A stretch of 15,941 nt of DNA from assembly GCA_021793945.1 (NCBI GenBank), contig JAJYRT010000028.1, positions 1 to 15,941 of the forward strand, written 5' to 3'. The notes under the pieces are model-generated. The model did not search any database, was not told where the DNA came from, and saw nothing but the letters and a program-made list of their open reading frames with translations. The stretch is from Thermoplasmata archaeon (GTDB taxonomy: Archaea; Thermoplasmatota; Thermoplasmata; Thermoplasmatales; Thermoplasmataceae). Of this stretch, positions 14,009-15,941 are shown in pieces. The translations under genes and the position numbers were made by a program. The stretch's first letter is position 1; the number at the start of each line of letters is the position of its first letter.

Positions 14009-14932
14009 TCACTGGAAGATTGGATTCTTGTCCCTGATGAATGTGTCATTCTGCAAGTCCATGATGGCCTGATTTATCTGTTCACGGCTGTTCATGACCA
14101 TGGGACCGTACCAGTATATCGGTTCCCTGAGGGGTTTGCCGGAGAGAAGAATGAACCTGCCTGCATTTTCTTTCGTGAATGCCGATACTATCTCTCCCTC
14201 GTTGCTGAATACGGCTGCATATCCGGGCTGCAGTCTATCCCCCGAAGTATTCAGGAGAACCTCTCCGGCAATGCTGTAAACAATTGAAGTGTACCCTGCC
14301 TTTACTGGAAAAGTAAATTCTGACTCACCCTCCATTCTAACGTCAAGGTATGTTGGATCGATCTCCGCCCTTCCCTTCAGTGAACCCTGTGTTCCAAGAT
14401 ATTCTCCAGCCACAATCTTTACGCTGGACCCGTTGCCATTTTCGACAACTGGTGTTGTCTTTCCCTTGATATCATTGTACATTGGCGTTGACATCTTGGT
14501 CCTGGCGGGCATATTTATCCACAGCTGAAACCCAACAGAGCTTGTGGTCATTCCAGTTGCCCGAAGAAGTTCCATGGGATCCTTGTCGTCGAGCGGCTTG
14601 GGCATCTCCTGATGGAAAATGCCGCTTGCAGCTGACATCCACTGTATGTCAGACGGAAAAATGGTTCCCCGGTTTCCCTCGCTGTCCTGGTGTTCCACCT
14701 TGCCCTCAAGCAGATATGTTACAGTTTCTATTCCACGATGCGGGTGCCACGGGAAGCCCGAAAGATATTCCTCCGGCTTGTCGGATCCAAAGTGGTCAAG
14801 CAGAAGGAACGGATCTGTCCTGACTGCCGATTCGTGTCCCCCAAATATCCTTTTCAACTTTACTCCTGCGCCATCTGTTGTGTTTTTGCCAATAAAAACA
14901 TATTCAACTTTTTTCGGTTTGAAGCCATCCAT
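14009..14932 (-). CDS. pirin family protein (cupin iron protein)
   Basis: Pirins are bicupin proteins. Some act as quercetin 2,3-dioxygenases, others as iron-dependent regulators. This 307-residue protein has the N-terminal signature FPWHPHRGIETVTYLLEG, giving iron ligands His63 and His65. The remaining ligands are His107 and Glu109 in GIFHQEM, so the metal site is complete. LWINMP follows the first cupin, and a less conserved second cupin fills the C-terminal half. The start is ATG 14932, preceded 4 bases upstream by GGTGAT; the frame extends 12 bases further to a TTG at 14944, which lacks such support. The gene lies downstream of the dioxygenase-like gene on the same strand, with 116 bases between. 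A TATA-like box and an inverted repeat in that gap suggest its own regulated promoter. Substrate is unknown. Confidence 0.9.
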   Translation of the reverse strand: MDGFKPKKVEYVFIGKNTTDGAGVKLKRIFGGHESAVRTDPFLLLDHFGSDKPEEYLSGFPWHPHRGIETVTYLLEGKVEHQDSEGNRGTIFPSDIQWMSAASGIFHQEMPKPLDDKDPMELLRATGMTTSSVGFQLWINMPARTKMSTPMYNDIKGKTTPVVENGNGSSVKIVAGEYLGTQGSLKGRAEIDPTYLDVRMEGESEFTFPVKAGYTSIVYSIAGEVLLNTSGDRLQPGYAAVFSNEGEIVSAFTKENAGRFILLSGKPLREPIYWYGPMVMNSREQINQAIMDLQNDTFIRDKNPIFQ

Positions 14933-14936
14933 CTTT

Positions 14937-14942
14937 ATCACC
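14937..14942 (-). promoter_or_regulatory. Shine-Dalgarno site that sets the pirin start
   Basis: GGTGAT on the minus strand, 4 bases before the ATG at 14932. It indicates a leadered mRNA, in contrast to the leaderless genes elsewhere in the window. Confidence 0.55.
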
Positions 14943-15004
14943 AAATGCTATTTTCCCGGATCAACTGAAAGTGTAAATCTCAATCACGTAGTAAGTAGCT
15001 AATT

Positions 15005-15017
15005 CATACTTAGTATG
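15005..15017 (-). promoter_or_regulatory. 13-base inverted repeat upstream of pirin, possible operator
   Basis: CATACT and AGTATG are exact reverse complements around a single central base. The repeat lies about 73 bases before the pirin ATG, at the point where a TATA-like box at 15027-15036 would place the RNA start. That is the same arrangement as the arsR palindrome. The sequence differs from the arsR site, so a different regulator is implied. Short repeats like this can arise by chance in A/T-rich DNA. Confidence 0.35.
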
Positions 15018-15026
15018 TAATACAGA

Positions 15027-15036
15027 TTAATATACC
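15027..15036 (-). promoter_or_regulatory. possible TATA box of the pirin gene
   Basis: ggtatattaa on the minus strand, in the gap between the dioxygenase-like gene and pirin. It predicts transcription from about 15005 and a leader of roughly 70 bases. Confidence 0.4.
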
Positions 15037-15048
15037 TTTTGATACGAT

Positions 15049-15843
15049 TCAAGGAACGGGCGTAAAACTCGCAGTTGTGAGGGAAACTGACCCAAACTCG
15101 GTCTCGTTTGCCAGAATCTCACCCTTGAACCTGTTACCAACCGTTCCAGCCAATATCCTTAGCGGAAGCTCTCCTCCTTCGGGAGAGGCAGAATCCCGCA
15201 TCTCTCTCGGGACTTTCCATATTTCTTCCCAGTTTCCACTCCTGAAAGCATCGAGGCACGTATCAAGGTATTTCAGGGCGTTCTCCGGAACGCTGAGAAC
15301 TCCCTTTTGCCAGAGATCCAGCCTGTGAATTATTGAGCCGGTGGATATGATGGCTACTTCATGTTTCACGGAAAGCCCTCTGATCAGGCCGCCAATCCTC
15401 TCGTGATCCATTGTACCGATGGAATTTGATATGGATACAGGTATAATCGGCACATCTGCCATTGGAAATATGTGGATGAGTGGAGACCATGCGCCATGAT
15501 CCAATCCCCACCCTTCCGCGGAACCCACCGGTAAGTTATCTTTCCTTGCCAAATCCAGCAGATCTTCAGCTAGTGCAGGTGATCCTGGCGGTGTGTATCT
15601 GATCTCGTAGAATTCCTTCGGGAATCCGTAAAAGTCATAAAGCTGATTCAAGTTTGGTTTTGCGACAATTCCGATTCCCCTCTCAGTGACAAAGTGTGGG
15701 CTGACTACGAATACCGCCTCTGGTTTTCCAATCATGTCTTCTCCAATGAGTTTCAGGGCTCTTTCTGTATCATAATGTTTAGCGCCCAAATCACCAATCA
15801 GTGTTGGCGTATTCGGTACGTAAAAAGCTCCCGTCAGGCTCAT
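15049..15843 (-). CDS. class III extradiol dioxygenase-like protein (LigB/DODA type)
   Basis: The 264-residue protein matches the LigB/DODA superfamily, whose members open catechol rings with Fe(II) or use the fold for other work. Clear motifs are FVVSPHF (His50), YDFYGFPKEFYEIRYTPPGSPALA (69-92, very DODA-like), GWGLDHGAWSPL (His116, the acid/base position) and STGSIIHRLDLW (His173). The first motif, which should supply an iron-ligand histidine near the N-terminus (as in SHGxP or VPHPP), reads YVPNTPTLIGD, with no histidine until His23. Enzyme activity is therefore uncertain. The start is ATG 15843, since GAGAGG lies 10 bases upstream; an in-frame TTG at 15861 would add six residues. Pirin follows on the same strand. 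Both belong to families that include oxygenases acting on aromatics, but a shared pathway is only a guess. Confidence 0.82.
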   Translation of the reverse strand: MSLTGAFYVPNTPTLIGDLGAKHYDTERALKLIGEDMIGKPEAVFVVSPHFVTERGIGIVAKPNLNQLYDFYGFPKEFYEIRYTPPGSPALAEDLLDLARKDNLPVGSAEGWGLDHGAWSPLIHIFPMADVPIIPVSISNSIGTMDHERIGGLIRGLSVKHEVAIISTGSIIHRLDLWQKGVLSVPENALKYLDTCLDAFRSGNWEEIWKVPREMRDSASPEGGELPLRILAGTVGNRFKGEILANETEFGSVSLTTASFTPVP

Positions 15844-15941
15844 GAAATCAGTTCCTCTCAAATCTACAGGTATCCTCAGAGGACAGGGGAATTATTCTAC
15901 TTTTTGTTCCGCTTTGGCATAAAGGACGGATGCAGGGGATG
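15844..15941. other. right-edge region with promoter-like sequence
   Basis: These 98 bases hold no complete gene. On the minus strand gtagaataat (15891-15900) could be a weak TATA box for the dioxygenase-like gene. A short inverted repeat, TCCTC-A-GAGGA (15873-15883), lies near the implied RNA start, and GAGAGG (15854-15859) can serve as its ribosome site. Beyond 15897 a minus-strand frame is open to the edge and ends in KRNKK, which could be the tail of another gene but is too short to call. Confidence 0.3.

Noticed and set aside
15897..15941. A minus-strand tail ending in KRNKK as the 3' end of another gene
   Set aside because: Only 14 codons are visible before the window edge, which is not enough to distinguish it from chance.
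1..15941. Mobile element, CRISPR array, tRNA or rRNA genes
   Set aside because: I found no transposase or integrase, no regularly spaced repeats, and no tRNA-like or rRNA-like stretches; gaps between genes are all short.

Overview
The window reads as a piece of an archaeal chromosome, most likely from the Thermoplasmata (Thermoplasmatales-like acidophiles). The reasons are a NurA-HerA-Mre11-Rad50 repair cluster, an archaeal SepF, a zinc-ribbon/multi-membrane-span protein of a type common in that group, and archaeal promoters. TATA-like boxes sit 24-30 bases before the start codons of first genes, which implies leaderless mRNAs, while Shine-Dalgarno motifs (GGTGA/GGAGG) appear mainly inside operons or behind leaders. 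Base composition looks moderate (estimated by eye, mid-40s % GC). Genus cannot be fixed from this sequence.

Layout. 1-235: a divergent promoter region serving a truncated unknown gene that leaves the window on the minus strand, and the repair operon on the plus strand. 236-6607: nurA, herA, mre11 and rad50, packed with overlaps or gaps of a few bases, encoding the archaeal double-strand-break end-resection machinery. 6677-7790: a family 2 glycosyltransferase, then sepF (cell-division FtsZ anchor) with its own strong TATA box. 7783-9916, minus strand: an MFS transporter, converging on and overlapping the end of sepF, and upstream of it a calcineurin-like phosphoesterase. 9973-11648: an arsenic-resistance operon, arsR-arsB, with a perfect 20-base palindrome at the predicted transcription start. 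11714-13998: a small two-span membrane protein, an amidohydrolase and a zinc-ribbon membrane protein, each apparently with its own promoter. 14009-15843, minus strand: a pirin with all four iron ligands and a LigB/DODA-type dioxygenase-fold protein that lacks one expected metal-ligand histidine.

How they work together. HerA translocase with NurA nuclease, and Mre11-Rad50, act jointly to process DNA breaks, and their packing suggests coordinated synthesis. arsR-arsB is an autoregulated metalloid-efflux unit. The rest looks like ordinary housekeeping or physiology rather than a mobile island: I saw no transposase, integrase, CRISPR array, tRNA or rRNA.

I found no clear case for a wholly new multi-gene system. 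The most useful leads are specific: the arsR operator and unusual ArsR cysteine layout, Asp in place of a metal-binding Asn in Mre11, the missing histidine in the dioxygenase-like protein, and the very short, highly basic N-terminus of SepF.
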